Assembly (NCBI GenBank): GCA_913774925.1
Contig: CAJYKB010000047.1
Location: 1-64,000, forward strand
Source: an uncultured Sphingomonas sp.
GTDB taxonomy: Bacteria > Pseudomonadota > Alphaproteobacteria > Sphingomonadales > Sphingomonadaceae
Direction of reading: 5' to 3'
DNA length: 64,000 bases
Positions 9,077-17,392 of the stretch are shown here, piece after piece. The notes below the pieces were generated by a model that was given only the letters and a program-made list of their open reading frames with translations, was not told the origin of the DNA and searched no databases. The translations under genes were made by a program, and so were the position numbers. Numbering within the stretch: the first letter of the stretch is position 1; each line of letters starts with the position of its first letter.

Positions 9077-10882
9077 ATGACGAACACGCTGCCGGACAGC
9101 GCCGATCGCCGTGGCCTCATGCTGGCGGTGCTGGGCGGCTGGCTGTTCGCCGCCGTCATATTGCTCGCCATCAGCGCGAGCGCGATCGCGCGGCCCTTCT
9201 ACCCCGATGCCGACGACGCGATGCGTATCCTCGAGGTGCGCGACTGGCTGGCCGGGCAATCGTGGTTCGACGTCGCGCAGCACCGGCTCAACGGCGGCCA
9301 TTTCCCGATGCACTGGTCGCGCCTGGTCGACCTGCCGCTTGCCGCCACGATGCTATCGCTCCGCCCGCTGCTGGGTGCCGCCCATGCGGAGGTAGCAGCG
9401 GCAGTCGTCGTGCCCTTGCTGACGCTGCTGGCGATCATGGCACTGGTGGCGTCGATCACGCATCGTTTGGCGGGGCTCGCCCCGGCGCGGCTGGCGGTGC
9501 TCGTCGTCGCCTTCGCCCCGCCGCTGCTGGCACAGGCGCGCCCGCTGCGCGTCGATCACCACGGGTGGCAGATCGTGCTGGCGCTGGTCGCGGTCCGCGC
9601 ATTGCTGACCGCGCCGACGGCGCGGAGCGGCGCGACGATCGGGCTGGCGCTCGCCGCGCTGCTGACCGTATCGCTGGAGGGACTGCCGATCGCCGCCGCC
9701 ATCGCGGGCGTCGCGACGCTCGTCTGGGCATGGCGCGGCACGGGTCGCGACGCCCCGGCGCTGGCGTGGACGTTGTTCCTCGGCAGCGCCGCGCTGCACG
9801 TGGCCACCCGCGGACCCGCGATCTGGGCACCGGCATGCGACGCGATGGCGCCGGGATGGATCGGCGCACTGGGCGGTGCGGCGCTGGGCGTCACCGCCGC
9901 CATGGCGGTGTCGCGCTACGGCCGTGCGGCGCGGCTGGGGGGCGTGGCGCTGGGCGGCGCGCTGGCGGGGGCGGCGGTGCTGCTGCTGTCGCCCGCCTGC
10001 CTCGCCGGTCCGTTCGCGACGCTGCCGCCGCGCGTCTTCCGCTTCTGGTACATGATGGTGCTGGAGGGGCGTCCGCTGTGGGAACAGGGCGTGTCCTGGG
10101 CGGCGATCACGGTCGGGCTGCCGGTCATGGGATCGATCGGGGCGCTCCGCGCGCGCCGGCTCGCGTCACCGGGCGACCTTCGCAACCGCTGGACGCTGCT
10201 GCTGGCGATCCAGCTTGCGGCGCTGGGGATCGCGATCATGGTCAACCGCGCCGGTTCGACCGCGAACGCACTGGCCGCGCCCGGTGCTGCGGTGCTGCTG
10301 CACGACCTGCTGACGCGGGCGCGGCGGATCGAGGGGGCGGGGCGGCGCATCCTCGCGACGGTCGCTGCCTTCCTGCTGATCTCGCCGGGGCAGCTGGCCT
10401 CGTTCGTCCTGATTACCGCCTCCGATGACGCCGCGGCAACGAACCGGCTGCCGCACCATCGCCGCGCCTGCGGCGACGCAGGCGATATGGCATCGCTCGC
10501 CACGCTGCCGGCGGCGACGATGTTCGCCCCGCTCGACGTCACCCCGGCGTTGCTCGTCTCCACCCCGCACCACGCCATCGCCGGCGGGTATCATCGCAAT
10601 GCGCCGGCGATGGACCGCTTCATTCATGCCTTCACCGCGCCGCCGACCGAAGCGCGCGCGCTCATCGGCGCCACGGGGGCCGATTACGTCGTCGCCTGCC
10701 CCGGCCTCAACGAGCTCCAGCTCTACCGGATCGCCGCGCCCGATGGGCTGTGGGCGCGGCTGGAGCGCGGCGACCGGATCGACTGGCTGCAACCGGTCCA
10801 CCTTCCCGGCCCCGCGCTCGCCTGGCGGGTGATCCGCCCTGCCGATGCTCCCCCCTTGCGGGAAAGCCCTGCGCGCCGGTAA
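9077..10882 (+). CDS. Polytopic membrane protein, putative STT3/AglB-like GT-C glycosyltransferase
   Basis: A 601-residue inner-membrane protein with about a dozen hydrophobic segments and a C-terminal soluble part of about 130 residues that would be periplasmic. After TM1 it has YPDADDAMRILEVRDWL (D44, D46, D47), and after a later TM RPLRVDHHGW (D160, H161, H162). This arrangement, an acidic motif in the first external loop and an R-x-D-H-H motif in the second, resembles the first two loops of STT3/AglB-type oligosaccharyltransferases and related lipid-linked sugar transferases. That assignment is inference; no family name is certain. It sits between an FAD oxidoreductase and another membrane protein, suggesting a pathway on a polyprenyl-linked sugar. 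Confidence 0.75.
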   Translation: MTNTLPDSADRRGLMLAVLGGWLFAAVILLAISASAIARPFYPDADDAMRILEVRDWLAGQSWFDVAQHRLNGGHFPMHWSRLVDLPLAATMLSLRPLLGAAHAEVAAAVVVPLLTLLAIMALVASITHRLAGLAPARLAVLVVAFAPPLLAQARPLRVDHHGWQIVLALVAVRALLTAPTARSGATIGLALAALLTVSLEGLPIAAAIAGVATLVWAWRGTGRDAPALAWTLFLGSAALHVATRGPAIWAPACDAMAPGWIGALGGAALGVTAAMAVSRYGRAARLGGVALGGALAGAAVLLLSPACLAGPFATLPPRVFRFWYMMVLEGRPLWEQGVSWAAITVGLPVMGSIGALRARRLASPGDLRNRWTLLLAIQLAALGIAIMVNRAGSTANALAAPGAAVLLHDLLTRARRIEGAGRRILATVAAFLLISPGQLASFVLITASDDAAATNRLPHHRRACGDAGDMASLATLPAATMFAPLDVTPALLVSTPHHAIAGGYHRNAPAMDRFIHAFTAPPTEARALIGATGADYVVACPGLNELQLYRIAAPDGLWARLERGDRIDWLQPVHLPGPALAWRVIRPADAPPLRESPARR

Positions 10883-10892
10883 GGCGCCGGGG

Positions 10893-12608
10893 ATGCAGCG
10901 GGACGACCGGCTTCACTGGTGGCAGACGCGATGGTTCGTGATCGCGGCCGTGCTCGCGGCGGCGATCCCGTTGTTATACCCCGCGATTCCGCCGATCGTC
11001 GATCTGCCCGGGCATATGGGGCGCTACCGCGTCCAGCTCGACCGTGCCGCCTATCCGTGGCTGCACGACTGGTACAAGTTCGAATGGTCGCTGATCGGCA
11101 ACCTGGGCGTCGACCTGCTGATCGAGCCGCTGGCGCCGCTGATCGGGCTGGAGCCGGCGGTCAAGCTGATCGTGCTGACGATCCCGATGCTGACCGTCGC
11201 CGGGCTGCTGTGGATCGCGCGCGAGGTGCACGGGCGCATCCCCGCGACCGCGCTGTTCGCGCTGCCGCTGGCCTATGGCTATCCGTTCCAGTTCGGCTTT
11301 GTGAACTTCGCGCTCTCGATGGGGCTGGCGCTGTGCCTGTTCGGGCTGTGGCTGCGGATGGCGCGGCTGGGTCAGCTGCGACGGCGCGCGATCGTGTTCG
11401 TGCCGCTCTCCTGCCTGCTGTGGCTGTGCCACACGTTCGGCTGGGGCGTGCTGGGCGTGCTGGCCTTCTCCAGCGAGATGATCCGCCAGCACGACCTGCG
11501 CCGCGAACGCGGCAACGGGCGTTGGCTCGAAAGCTGGTTCCGCGCCGGGCTGGGCTGCGTGCCGCTGGCGCTGCCGATGCTGCTGATGATCGCGTGGCGA
11601 TCGGGCGCCGACGTCACCGGGCAGACCGCCGACTTCTTCTACTGGCGAACGAAGATCGCGTGGGTGCTGATGGCATTACGCGACCGCTGGCTGTGGTGGG
11701 ACGTCGCCAGCATGGCGGTGATCTACCTCGTGCTCTTCAAGGCGTTGCGCGATCCCCGCATCGGCTATTCCCGGCATCTGGGGCTGTCGACGCTGTTCAT
11801 GCTGGCGGTCTATATCGTGCTGCCGCGCATCGTCTTCGGCTCCGCCTATGCCGATATGCGGATGGCGCCGTTCCTGATCGCGATCGCGGTGATCGCGATC
11901 CGGCCCAAGCCGGGCACGACCTTCCGCCACGCCGCGATCCTCGCCGCGCTGGGGCTGGCCTTCTACGCCGCGCGGCTGACCGGCACGACGATCAGCTATG
12001 CGATGTTCGCGCGGGATTACGAGGAGGAGCTGGCCGCGCTGCCGCAGGTGCCGATCGGCGCGCGGCTCATCAGCTTCGTCGGGCACAATTGCAACAATGC
12101 GTGGCGCATGTCGCGGCTGGAACACCTGCCCGCGATCGCGCTGGAGCGTCGCATGGCCTATACCGACGACCAATGGTCGATGGCGGGCGCGCAGCTGCTC
12201 ACCTCGCGCTACGCCGATGCCGGCGGCTTCGCGCACGATCCGACGCAGATCGTGACCGAGGTGAAGTGCGCGCGCGAATGGTGGCGCCCGATCAACTATG
12301 CGCTGGCGCGCTTCCCGCGCGATGCGTTCGACTATGTCTGGCTGATCCGCCCGCCTGCCTATGATCCGCGCTTCACCGTCGGGCTGAAGCCGATCTGGCA
12401 CGCGCCCGGCGGCACGTCGGTGCTGTTCGAGATCGACCATTCGGTCCCCGCACCGGAGGCGACCGACGAGGAACTGGGCGTGCCCAAGTGGCTGATCCTG
12501 GCCATGGAGCGCCGCCGCGCGCGGCTGGAGCGCGCGGAAAAGGCGAAGATGGAGCGCATCGACCGCCGCGAACGGCTGCAGCGCCTACGCGAGGAGCAGG
12601 AGAATTGA
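10893..12608 (+). CDS. Polytopic membrane protein with charged C-terminal tail, function unknown
   Basis: About 571 residues from ATG 10893 (MQRDDRLHWWQTRWFV); an upstream start at 10845 would overlap the previous gene by 38 nt and adds an unlikely leader. After TM1 comes PPIVDLPGHMGRY (D37, H41), then some ten hydrophobic stretches, a soluble region with a Cys/Trp-containing CAREWWRPINY, and a final 35-residue tail almost entirely of Arg, Glu and Lys that should form a charged helix. The first-loop acidic motif would fit a GT-C-type enzyme, but I cannot name a family. The 10-nt gap to the gene before implies one transcript. Confidence 0.75.
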   Translation: MQRDDRLHWWQTRWFVIAAVLAAAIPLLYPAIPPIVDLPGHMGRYRVQLDRAAYPWLHDWYKFEWSLIGNLGVDLLIEPLAPLIGLEPAVKLIVLTIPMLTVAGLLWIAREVHGRIPATALFALPLAYGYPFQFGFVNFALSMGLALCLFGLWLRMARLGQLRRRAIVFVPLSCLLWLCHTFGWGVLGVLAFSSEMIRQHDLRRERGNGRWLESWFRAGLGCVPLALPMLLMIAWRSGADVTGQTADFFYWRTKIAWVLMALRDRWLWWDVASMAVIYLVLFKALRDPRIGYSRHLGLSTLFMLAVYIVLPRIVFGSAYADMRMAPFLIAIAVIAIRPKPGTTFRHAAILAALGLAFYAARLTGTTISYAMFARDYEEELAALPQVPIGARLISFVGHNCNNAWRMSRLEHLPAIALERRMAYTDDQWSMAGAQLLTSRYADAGGFAHDPTQIVTEVKCAREWWRPINYALARFPRDAFDYVWLIRPPAYDPRFTVGLKPIWHAPGGTSVLFEIDHSVPAPEATDEELGVPKWLILAMERRRARLERAEKAKMERIDRRERLQRLREEQEN

Positions 12609-12614
12609 CGCCCC

Positions 12615-13745
12615 TCACCCCCGTTTGAACGGCGTCATCGCGTCCATGAACTCCTGATCCGCCTCCACTGCGGCACGCTCTCGCGTCAGGAAGTCGGCCA
12701 CCGCGCGGCGAAAGCCCGCATCGGGGATATAATGCGCCGACCAGGTCGGGACGGGGACATAGCCGCGCGCCAGCTTGTGCTCGCCCTGCGCCCCCGCCTC
12801 GACCGTCGCCAGCCCGCGCGCGATCGCGGCATCGATCGCCTGATAATAGCACAGCTCGAAATGCAGGAACGGCACGTCCTGCGTACATCCCCAATAGCGG
12901 CCGTAGAGCGCCTGCTCGCCGATCAGGTTCAGCGCGCCCGCGATCGGCACACCGTCGCGCTCGGCGAGGATCAGCAGCACCCGCTCCCCCAGCGCCGCGC
13001 CCAGCAGCGGGAAGAACGCGCGGGTCAGATACGGCTGCCCCCACTTCCGGCTGCCGGTGTCCTGGTAGAAGGTCCAGAAGGCGTCCCATTCGCGCGTGCC
13101 GATCTCCGCGCCCGTCAGGTGGCGGATCGTCAGCCCCTCCACCGCCGCGGCGCGCTCCCTGCGGATCGCCTTGCGCTTGCGGCTCGACAGCGCGGCCAGG
13201 AAATCGTCGAACGTGGCATAGCCGTCGTTGCGCCAATGGAATTGCGTCCCCTCGCGCACCAGCCACCCCGCCGCCTCGAACGCCGCGACCTGATCGGGCG
13301 CGACGAAGGTGGCATGCGCCGACGACAGCCGATGCCGGTCGGTCACCGCCTCCAGCGCCGCGATCAGCGCGGGCGCGGCAGCGGCATCGCGCAGCAGCAG
13401 CCGCGGCCCGGGCACCGGGGTGAACGGCACCGCCACCTGAAGCTTGGGATAATAGCTGCCCCCGGCGCGCTCCCACGCATCGGCCCAAGCGTGGTCGAAG
13501 ACATATTCGCCCTGGCTGTGCGTCTTGGCATAGGCCGGCGCGATTGCCGCCGGAAGACCGTCGTCACCATCGACCACGATCGGGATCGGCTGCCACCCGC
13601 TGCGCCCGCCGACGCTGCCCGATTGCTCCAGCGCAGCCAGGAAGCCGTGCGAAAGGAACGGGTTGGCCGTGCCCGCGCAGGCATCCCATTGCCCGGCCGG
13701 GATGGCGGCCACGGCATCGGCGATACGCGCGGTCAGCGAGGTCAT
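12615..13745 (-). CDS. GNAT/FemAB-like acyltransferase (COG3146 family)
   Basis: A 376-residue cytoplasmic protein. It opens LTARIADAVAAIPAGQWDACAGTANPFLSHGFLAALE and carries the conserved GRYWGCTQDVPFLHFELCYYQAID segment, matching the COG3146 (DUF482) family often named peptidoglycan-biosynthesis or N-acetyltransferase proteins, with a FemAB-related double GNAT fold. The true substrate is unknown for the family. ATG 13745 is chosen over the adjacent GTG 13748. It is the last gene of a minus-strand run after RidA (19-nt gap). Confidence 0.85.
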   Translation of the reverse strand: MTSLTARIADAVAAIPAGQWDACAGTANPFLSHGFLAALEQSGSVGGRSGWQPIPIVVDGDDGLPAAIAPAYAKTHSQGEYVFDHAWADAWERAGGSYYPKLQVAVPFTPVPGPRLLLRDAAAAPALIAALEAVTDRHRLSSAHATFVAPDQVAAFEAAGWLVREGTQFHWRNDGYATFDDFLAALSSRKRKAIRRERAAAVEGLTIRHLTGAEIGTREWDAFWTFYQDTGSRKWGQPYLTRAFFPLLGAALGERVLLILAERDGVPIAGALNLIGEQALYGRYWGCTQDVPFLHFELCYYQAIDAAIARGLATVEAGAQGEHKLARGYVPVPTWSAHYIPDAGFRRAVADFLTRERAAVEADQEFMDAMTPFKRG

Positions 13746-13764
13746 CACGCTCTAGGTAAGCACG

Positions 13765-14235
13765 TCACAGCGCCGGCGCCACCTCGATGATCGCATCCAC
13801 CTCGACCGCTGCGCCCAGCGGCAGTGCCGCGACGCCGACCGCGGCGCGCGCATGCTTGCCCGCGTCGCCGAACAGCTTCACCATCAGCTCCGACGCGCCG
13901 TTCGCCACCTTGGGGTGATCCGCGAAGTCCGCGGTCGAACTGACGAACACGCCCAGCTTCACGACGCGTGCGACGCGCTCCAGATTGCCGATATGCGCCT
14001 TCACCTGCGCGACGACCATCAGCGCGCAGCGCTGCGCCGCGTCCTGCCCGTCCTCCAGCGAGAAGCCGTCACCCAGCCGCCCGGTCACGACCTTGCCGTC
14101 CTTGAACGGCAGCTGGCCGGAGACGTGGAGAAGCCCGCCCGCCTCGACGACGGGGACATAGGCGGCGATGGGGGCGGCGGCCTGCGGCAGTTCGAGGCCG
14201 AGGTCCTGGAGCGTGCGGTCGATGCGATCGGTCAT
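13765..14235 (-). CDS. RidA family protein (YjgF/YER057c/UK114)
   Basis: A 156-residue small cytoplasmic protein, probably trimeric. The RidA fold is evident from [23 protein letters not shown], the middle [15 protein letters not shown] and the C-terminal [21 protein letters not shown], which contains the substrate-binding Arg of the family. RidA-type enzymes hydrolyse reactive enamine/imine intermediates such as 2-aminoacrylate; this longer subfamily is not assigned to a defined substrate. The start is ATG 14235 ([13 protein letters not shown]); the longer ORF to 14520 merely reads through the HAD gene. Middle of a minus-strand run. Confidence 0.92.
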   Translation of the reverse strand: MTDRIDRTLQDLGLELPQAAAPIAAYVPVVEAGGLLHVSGQLPFKDGKVVTGRLGDGFSLEDGQDAAQRCALMVVAQVKAHIGNLERVARVVKLGVFVSSTADFADHPKVANGASELMVKLFGDAGKHARAAVGVAALPLGAAVEVDAIIEVAPAL

Positions 14236-14266
14236 GCGCGCTGATTGCGGCGACCGGCGTTCGCGG

Positions 14267-14890
14267 TCAAGCCGCGACACCGTCCGCAAAGCGCGCCAGC
14301 ACCCAGTCCCGCGCCTCGCGCCAGTCGTCGATCCGCGCATGCGCCGCCGCGGGCGTGGGGACGCCGGGCGCCAGCTGCGGCTCCGACACCATGTGTAGCC
14401 GCCATACCTGCGGCGCGTGCTCCGCGACCGAGGCGTGATGCTGCGGCAGATCGTCGACGAAGACGGTGACGGGATCGCCGTGCTCCGCCACCAGCCGCGC
14501 CACCGGCTCGCCCTTGCCACCCTGGTTGCACTCGACGCGATGGTCGATCCCGAACGCCGCCAGCTGGTCGATGCGGTGGGTGCGGCACTGATCCTCCAGA
14601 TTGGTCAGGATCACCACGTCCGCCACCGCCGCGATCGCCGCCAGCGCCTCGCGCGCGTGCGGCACCAGCGACTGGCGGTGCATCTGCGCGGGGAAGAACC
14701 CGCCCAGGAACCCGCCCATCTCGGCGCGGGTCAGCGGCGGCCCGCTGCCGCGGCGCTTCATCGCGTTGGCCAAATCCCACGACCCGATCGTGAAGTCGAC
14801 GTCATGCGCCTCCCCCAGCCAGTCGGCGAACGGCCGCAGCATGTAGAGCAGCACGTCGTCGCAGTCGCAGATCAGCAGCGGGCGCGTCAT
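14267..14890 (-). CDS. HAD superfamily hydrolase
   Basis: A 207-residue cytoplasmic protein with the HAD phosphatase signature: motif I ICDCDDVLL (D9 and D11), motif II VVILTNLEDQ, and acidic motif IV VTVFVDDLPQH. These enzymes remove phosphate from small metabolites; the substrate cannot be read from sequence. The small helical cap between motifs I and II (DVDFTIGSWDLANAMKRRG) is typical of subclass I. Its start overlaps the stop of the DUF3572 gene by 4 nt, so the two are translationally coupled, and ridA follows 31 nt downstream. Confidence 0.88.
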   Translation of the reverse strand: MTRPLLICDCDDVLLYMLRPFADWLGEAHDVDFTIGSWDLANAMKRRGSGPPLTRAEMGGFLGGFFPAQMHRQSLVPHAREALAAIAAVADVVILTNLEDQCRTHRIDQLAAFGIDHRVECNQGGKGEPVARLVAEHGDPVTVFVDDLPQHHASVAEHAPQVWRLHMVSEPQLAPGVPTPAAAHARIDDWREARDWVLARFADGVAA

Positions 14891-15165
14891 GCCGCCTGGT
14901 CCAGCGCGGCGCGGGCCGCCACCAGCGCGTCCGGCGTGGCGCCGACCGCGTCGGCACAGGCGATCAGATCGGGCTCATGCGCCTCCAGGAAGGCGAGGCA
15001 CGCGGCCAGCACCCCCGGCTCCGCCAGCCGCGCGCGCAGGTCGGCGGGCGTCAGGCCCGTCAGCGACACCAGCCGATCGGCCCGCCGTTCGTCGGAGAGT
15101 GTCCAGACGAGCGCATTCAGGGCAACCGTTTGGGTATCCCGGGGGTTTGTATCGGTTCGGCCCAT
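14887..15165 (-). CDS. DUF3572 family protein
   Basis: A 92-residue soluble protein with the pattern ALNALVWTLSDERRADRLVSLTGLTPADLRARL..P.VLAACLAFLEAHEPDL, characteristic of the alphaproteobacterial DUF3572 family, all alpha-helical and without a known role. It is commonly found beside divK in this class, and here its start lies only 34 nt from the divK start on the other strand, so the two promoters must overlap. It leads the minus-strand run that continues with the HAD, RidA and acetyltransferase genes. Confidence 0.88.
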   Translation of the reverse strand: MGRTDTNPRDTQTVALNALVWTLSDERRADRLVSLTGLTPADLRARLAEPGVLAACLAFLEAHEPDLIACADAVGATPDALVAARAALDQAA

Positions 15166-15199
15166 TCTCTATCGTGCCCTTCGAAGGGGTGTTTCGCGC

Positions 15200-15562
15200 G
15201 TGACAAAACGAGTGCTCGTTGTCGAGGACAACGAACTCAATCTCAAGCTGTTCTGCGACCTGCTGCGGGCGCACGACTTCGCGGTCGAGCCGGTGCGCGA
15301 CGGGCGCGAGGCGGTGGCGCGCGCGCGCGATTTCGCGCCCGACCTGGTGGTGATGGACATCCAGATGCCGCACGTCACCGGTTACGAACTGATCCTGGAG
15401 ATGAAGGCGGACGAGACGCTGCGCCACATCCCGGTAATGGCGGTCACCGCCTATGCCGGTCGCGAGGACGAGGAGCGGCTGCGCGCCGCGGGCGCCAACG
15501 CCTATGTGTCGAAGCCGATCACCTTGGCGCGATTCATGACCGCGGTGAACGAGCTGATCTGA
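15200..15562 (+). CDS. divK: DivK-like single-domain response regulator
   Basis: A 120-residue stand-alone receiver domain starting at GTG 15200 (VTKRVLVVEDNELNLKLF). Acidic pocket residues E9-D10, phosphoacceptor D53 in VVMDIQMP, T in MAVTAYAG and the lysine of YVSKPI are all present. VEDNELNLKLFCDLL is the hallmark of the DivK clade, which relays phosphate from PleC/DivJ-type kinases to control cell-cycle and polarity through DivL/CckA/CtrA. The ORF is open further upstream but the leader is Arg-rich and non-homologous. pleD, its usual operon partner in Caulobacter, is not downstream here. Confidence 0.9.
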   Translation: MTKRVLVVEDNELNLKLFCDLLRAHDFAVEPVRDGREAVARARDFAPDLVVMDIQMPHVTGYELILEMKADETLRHIPVMAVTAYAGREDEERLRAAGANAYVSKPITLARFMTAVNELI

Positions 15563-16101
15563 GGCTCGTGCCGTCGTTCCGGTAGCCTCCCGGCGTCCGG
15601 CGCGGCACATCGATCGCCCCGGCGGGGAAGCGGGGCACGTGGAAACCTCGTGATCGTCCGTTCGCCAGACCGCACGCCCCGTCACCTCGGACCTGTTCGA
15701 GCCCTCTGCGAAAGTCGTAGATCGCTCGACAAGCTCGTCGTTCCCCGGCGAAGGCCGGGGCCCAGTCGGCGTGTCTTTTCCGTCGGTTACCGCCATTCCC
15801 CAGCTGGACCCCGGCCTCCGCCGGGGAACAAGGAACTGACTTTCGCAGAGGTCTCGACCTGTTCCGGGCCCACCGTGCCGCAAGATCGGAGGCTCGTGCG
15901 TGGGCGGCAGGGTGGATGCCGGAAAGAGCCCGGCATGACGAGCAGGATGTTTCGCAGACGCCACTATCCCGTCACAGCGACGACGCATGGGGGTATTCGT
16001 CCGAGCTCGCACACGCACGAAAGGAGCCGCCGGCACATGCCCGCGGCTCCTGTCCGTCCACCCGATCAGGCAGCGCGAGGCGGCGAGACGCCGCCCGCCG
16101 C
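15563..16101. other. Repeat-filled intergenic region, no gene seen
   Basis: 539 nt between divK and rpmG. No ORF here resembles a protein and those present are read-through or antisense shadows. The stretch holds a composite repeat (15703-15851 with 14-bp terminal inverted repeats) followed by a degenerate stretch (15852-15950) that resembles part of the copy at 37 kb. The 3' end near 16060-16100 may include the rpmG transcription stop but shows no clear hairpin with T-run. Confidence 0.7.
15703..15851. repeat. MITE-like element with 14-bp terminal inverted repeats (copy 1)
   Basis: Bounded by cctctgcgaaagtc (15703-15716) and its exact reverse complement gactttcgcagagg (15838-15851). Inside are two REP hairpins facing each other, ttccccggcg..aaggccgggg (15741-15760) and ccccggcctccgccggggaa (around 15808-15828). 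A second element with nearly the same ends and the same length lies at 37042-37192. Confidence 0.75.
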
Positions 16102-16269
16102 TTACTTGATCTTGGCTTCCTTGAACGCCACGTGCTTGCGCACGACGGGGTCGTACTTGTTGAAGCTCAGCTTCTCGGTCTTGGTACGCGGGTTCTTCTT
16201 CGTCACGTAGAAGAAGCCGGTATCGGCGGAGCTGACGAGCTTGATCTTGACGGTGGTCGGCTTTGCCAT
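16102..16269 (-). CDS. rpmG: 50S ribosomal protein L33
   Basis: 55-residue large-subunit ribosomal protein L33 starting at ATG 16269 ([14 protein letters not shown]). The alphaproteobacterial form [39 protein letters not shown] is unmistakable. It lacks the zinc-binding CxxC pairs, so it is the zinc-independent (C-minus) form. The longer ORF to 16416 has a non-homologous leader. It is a single-gene unit, divergent from the gene starting at 16431. Confidence 0.97.
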   Translation of the reverse strand: MAKPTTVKIKLVSSADTGFFYVTKKNPRTKTEKLSFNKYDPVVRKHVAFKEAKIK

Positions 16270-16430
16270 GACCAATTCCTGATAGTATGAAACAAAAAAG
16301 AGCGGCGAGGGCAGCCCCGCCGCAACAGACGCGGCCGATTGGCGCAAATGCGATCCCGAGTCAAGCATCGCCCCGATTAAGCCCGCCGTAACCGCCGCGT
16401 GCGATGCTCCCGGCAAGAAGGAGCGGGATC

Positions 16431-16739
16431 ATGGGCAGCGACGCACTCGGCGACATCCGGCACGATCTGGCCAACCGCGTGGCCGCGATCGAGTGGCGCG
16501 CAACCCCGGCGCGAATCGCCGACGAGGTCGACCGGATCCGCGCCATCGCGCACCGTCATCGCATGCTGCCCGCGGTCACCGTCGCGCATCTGCTCGAATC
16601 GGCGCTCGCGCGCGGCGAGCAGGGCGCGCTGATCCACGGCTGGCTCGCGCTGCTGCGCGAGGCGGTGGTCTGCGAGCGGCAGGACCAGGGGGCCTGCGAC
16701 GCCTTCGCCGCGGCCTGCACGGTACGATTCGCCGCCTGA
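16431..16739 (+). CDS. Small hypothetical protein
   Basis: 102 residues, mainly helical, with no signal peptide or membrane segment: MGSDALGDIRHDLANRVAAI then an Arg/His-rich DRIRAIAHRHRMLPAVTVAHLLE and a C-terminal half with two cysteines (AVVCERQDQGACDAF). No family recognised. ATG 16431 is chosen because a strong AAGGAG ribosome site sits at 16418-16423, 7 nt before it; the ORF itself opens at 16404. The following membrane-protein gene starts 13 nt after the stop, so they probably share a transcript. Confidence 0.75.
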   Translation: MGSDALGDIRHDLANRVAAIEWRATPARIADEVDRIRAIAHRHRMLPAVTVAHLLESALARGEQGALIHGWLALLREAVVCERQDQGACDAFAAACTVRFAA

Positions 16740-16752
16740 CGGGGTCGCAGCG

Positions 16753-17319
16753 ATGGACGCGCTGATGGCGGCGCTGCTGCTCGGCACGATGACGCAGGCG
16801 GCCGACCGGACGCCGTGGCTGGCGGCGATGCTCGCGGACCGCTGGCGCTCGCCCGCGCTGGTCATCGTGGCGGCGGCGATCGCGCTGGCGGCGAATTATG
16901 CGATCGGAACGATCGGCGGCATCGCGGTCGCCGCGCTGCTGACGCCGGAGGCGCGACTGCTGCTGCTGGCGCTCGCACTGGTGCTCGCCGGCGTCGGGAC
17001 GGGGTGGCGCAGCGCGCGGCCGGAGGATCTGGCGGGGTGGCGCATCGGCCGCTTCCCCACCGCGCTGGCGGGGCTGTTGATCATGGCGTTCGGCGACCGG
17101 ATGCAGTTCATCGCTGCGGCGCTGGCGGCGCGCAGTCCGCTGCCCTGGGCCGCCGCGGCGGGGGCGACGATGGGGGCGCTGACGGTGGTCGCCGTGTCGG
17201 TAACGCTGGGCGAGCGGGCGTGGCTGGCGCTGCCGCTGCGCTGGGTACGGATCGCCAATATGGTGCTGCTGACGGGGATCGGCGTGGTGCTGGGGCTGCG
17301 CGCCGTCGCATTGATCTGA
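16753..17319 (+). CDS. TMEM165/GDT1 (UPF0016)-like membrane protein with degenerate motifs
   Basis: A 188-residue inner-membrane protein with six hydrophobic segments arranged as two homologous halves, the layout of UPF0016/GDT1 cation transporters, which move Mn2+ or Ca2+. The family has one E-x-G-D-(K/R)-(T/S) motif per half. Here the positions read QAADRT (within GTMTQAADRTPWLAAMLA) and AFGDRM (within MAFGDRMQFIAAALAAR), so Asp and Arg are kept but both acidic Glu residues are lost. It may have altered ion selectivity or have lost transport. It sits between the 102-residue unknown and dps. Confidence 0.75.
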   Translation: MDALMAALLLGTMTQAADRTPWLAAMLADRWRSPALVIVAAAIALAANYAIGTIGGIAVAALLTPEARLLLLALALVLAGVGTGWRSARPEDLAGWRIGRFPTALAGLLIMAFGDRMQFIAAALAARSPLPWAAAAGATMGALTVVAVSVTLGERAWLALPLRWVRIANMVLLTGIGVVLGLRAVALI

Positions 17320-17392
17320 CCCGTCGTTCACACTCTCCGGAAATCTCGACCGGAGCGATTCCGCGCGCCCGTCGTTCCGCCATCGACACCAA

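Noticed and set aside
14417..15199. N-terminal extension of the divK ORF
   Set aside because: It is antisense to the HAD and DUF3572 genes and Arg-rich; receiver-domain homology begins at GTG 15200.
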